This document shows positions 63,437 to 64,000 of a DNA stretch of 64,000 bases, in pieces. The DNA is from Hybos culiciformis (lineage: Eukaryota; Arthropoda; Insecta; Diptera; Hybotidae). The stretch spans positions 38,063,381 to 38,127,380 of the forward strand of contig OZ023275.1 in the NCBI GenBank assembly GCA_964007475.1, given 5' to 3'. A program made the position numbers and the translations under genes. Positions within the stretch are counted from its first letter, which is position 1. Each line of letters begins with the position of its first letter. Below the pieces are notes generated by a model that was not told the DNA's origin, ran no database searches, and saw only the letters and a list, made by a program, of their open reading frames with translations.

Positions 63437-64000
63437 TTTTCTCCAGTTTTGTATTTTTTTCGTTTAAACCAACCTTTTTTAGGAGTTTTTGGTCTTTATA
63501 AAAAAAATTTTTTTTTAAGTTAAATTTTGAGAAAAAAATTATTTTCCAAAAGTCTACTTTTTCAACTTTTTTGATGGGCATCGTTGAAATTTTCGAAAGA
63601 TGCATTTTGAAGGGCATTTGGGAGTAGTTAATTTTAGCTTTTTGGGTTTTGGCGATAAAATAAAGGAGAGAGCCAAAAAACGCCTTTGAAATTCGAAAAA
63701 ACAGGACAAAATTGCTATTTTTCGCGTTTTTGACCTGTTTTTTGGATTTTCAAAGGCGTTTTTTGACTCTCTCCTTTATTTTATCGACAAAACCCAAAAA
63801 GCTAAAATTAACTACTCCCAAAAGCCCTTCAAAATGCATCTTTCGAAAATTTCTGCGATGCCCATCAAAAAAGTTGAAAAAGTAGACTTTTGGAAAATAA
63901 TTTTTTTCTCAAAATTTAACTTAAAAAAAATTTTTTTTTATAAAGACCAAAAACTCCTAAAAAAGGTTGGTTTAAACGAAAAAAATACAAAACTGGAGAA
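63437..64000. mobile_element. long foldback, right arm cut by the window edge
   Basis: The left arm (63437 to about 63690) and right arm (about 63738 to 64000) are near-perfect reverse complements around a spacer of about 47 bp. The last bases of the window (AAACTGGAGAA) pair with TTCTCCAGTTT at 63437-63447. Shared blocks include AAAGGAGAGAGCCAAAAAAC and GGGAGTAGTTAATTTTAGCT. The boundaries cannot be set because the element continues. The minus-strand ORF at 63423-63617 is a by-product. Confidence 0.93.

Overview
This is a very AT-rich (roughly 80% A+T by eye) stretch of an animal nuclear genome, almost certainly an arthropod and most likely an insect. Reasons: GT-AG introns of mixed size (59, 64 and 6,233 bp), a class III adenylyl cyclase closest in memory to the ADCY9 / Drosophila Ac13E branch, and abundant hAT-type transposon remnants and foldback repeats. 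Nothing prokaryotic is present.

Layout. (1) About 0.9-11.7 kb, minus strand: four well-supported coding exons of an Ac13E/ADCY9-like transmembrane adenylyl cyclase (895-3773, 3833-3933, 3998-5152, 11386-11663). Their splice phases join without a break and give both catalytic halves. (2) 11.7-31.3 kb: mostly non-coding DNA with isolated minus-strand exon candidates. The best is a terminal exon at 16995-17110 with a TACTAAC branch site, a TTTCAG acceptor, a stop and an AATAAA. An exon with a good start codon lies at 30853-30990. The simplest reading is a second, unrecognised minus-strand gene upstream of the cyclase, but 30853-30990 could instead be the distal first coding exon of the cyclase because the phase also fits. 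(3) 31.3-64 kb: mostly gene-poor. It holds a weak minus-strand terminal-exon candidate (40093-40186), a plus-strand core-promoter look-alike with a tiny signal-peptide-like ORF (50478-50684), and many mobile-element relics.

Mobile DNA. Four short hAT derivatives can be delimited to the base by terminal inverted repeats and 8-bp target duplications (7673-8442, 12764-13629, 40856-41522, 45929-46571). Three of them still carry degraded codons of the C-terminal hAT dimerisation region. Other elements are a 0.66-kb element with TTA target duplication and a 170-bp internal palindrome (31887-32542), a 1.1-kb foldback whose two arms each contain a tRNA-like pol III promoter with a third in its loop (19170-20283), and further foldbacks at 58573-58836, 62409-62575 and 63437-64000 (cut by the window end).

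Only the cyclase has a function I can name. It would make cAMP from ATP at the membrane, with one C1-C2 interface shared by the two cytoplasmic halves. No operon-like or cooperating gene set is present.
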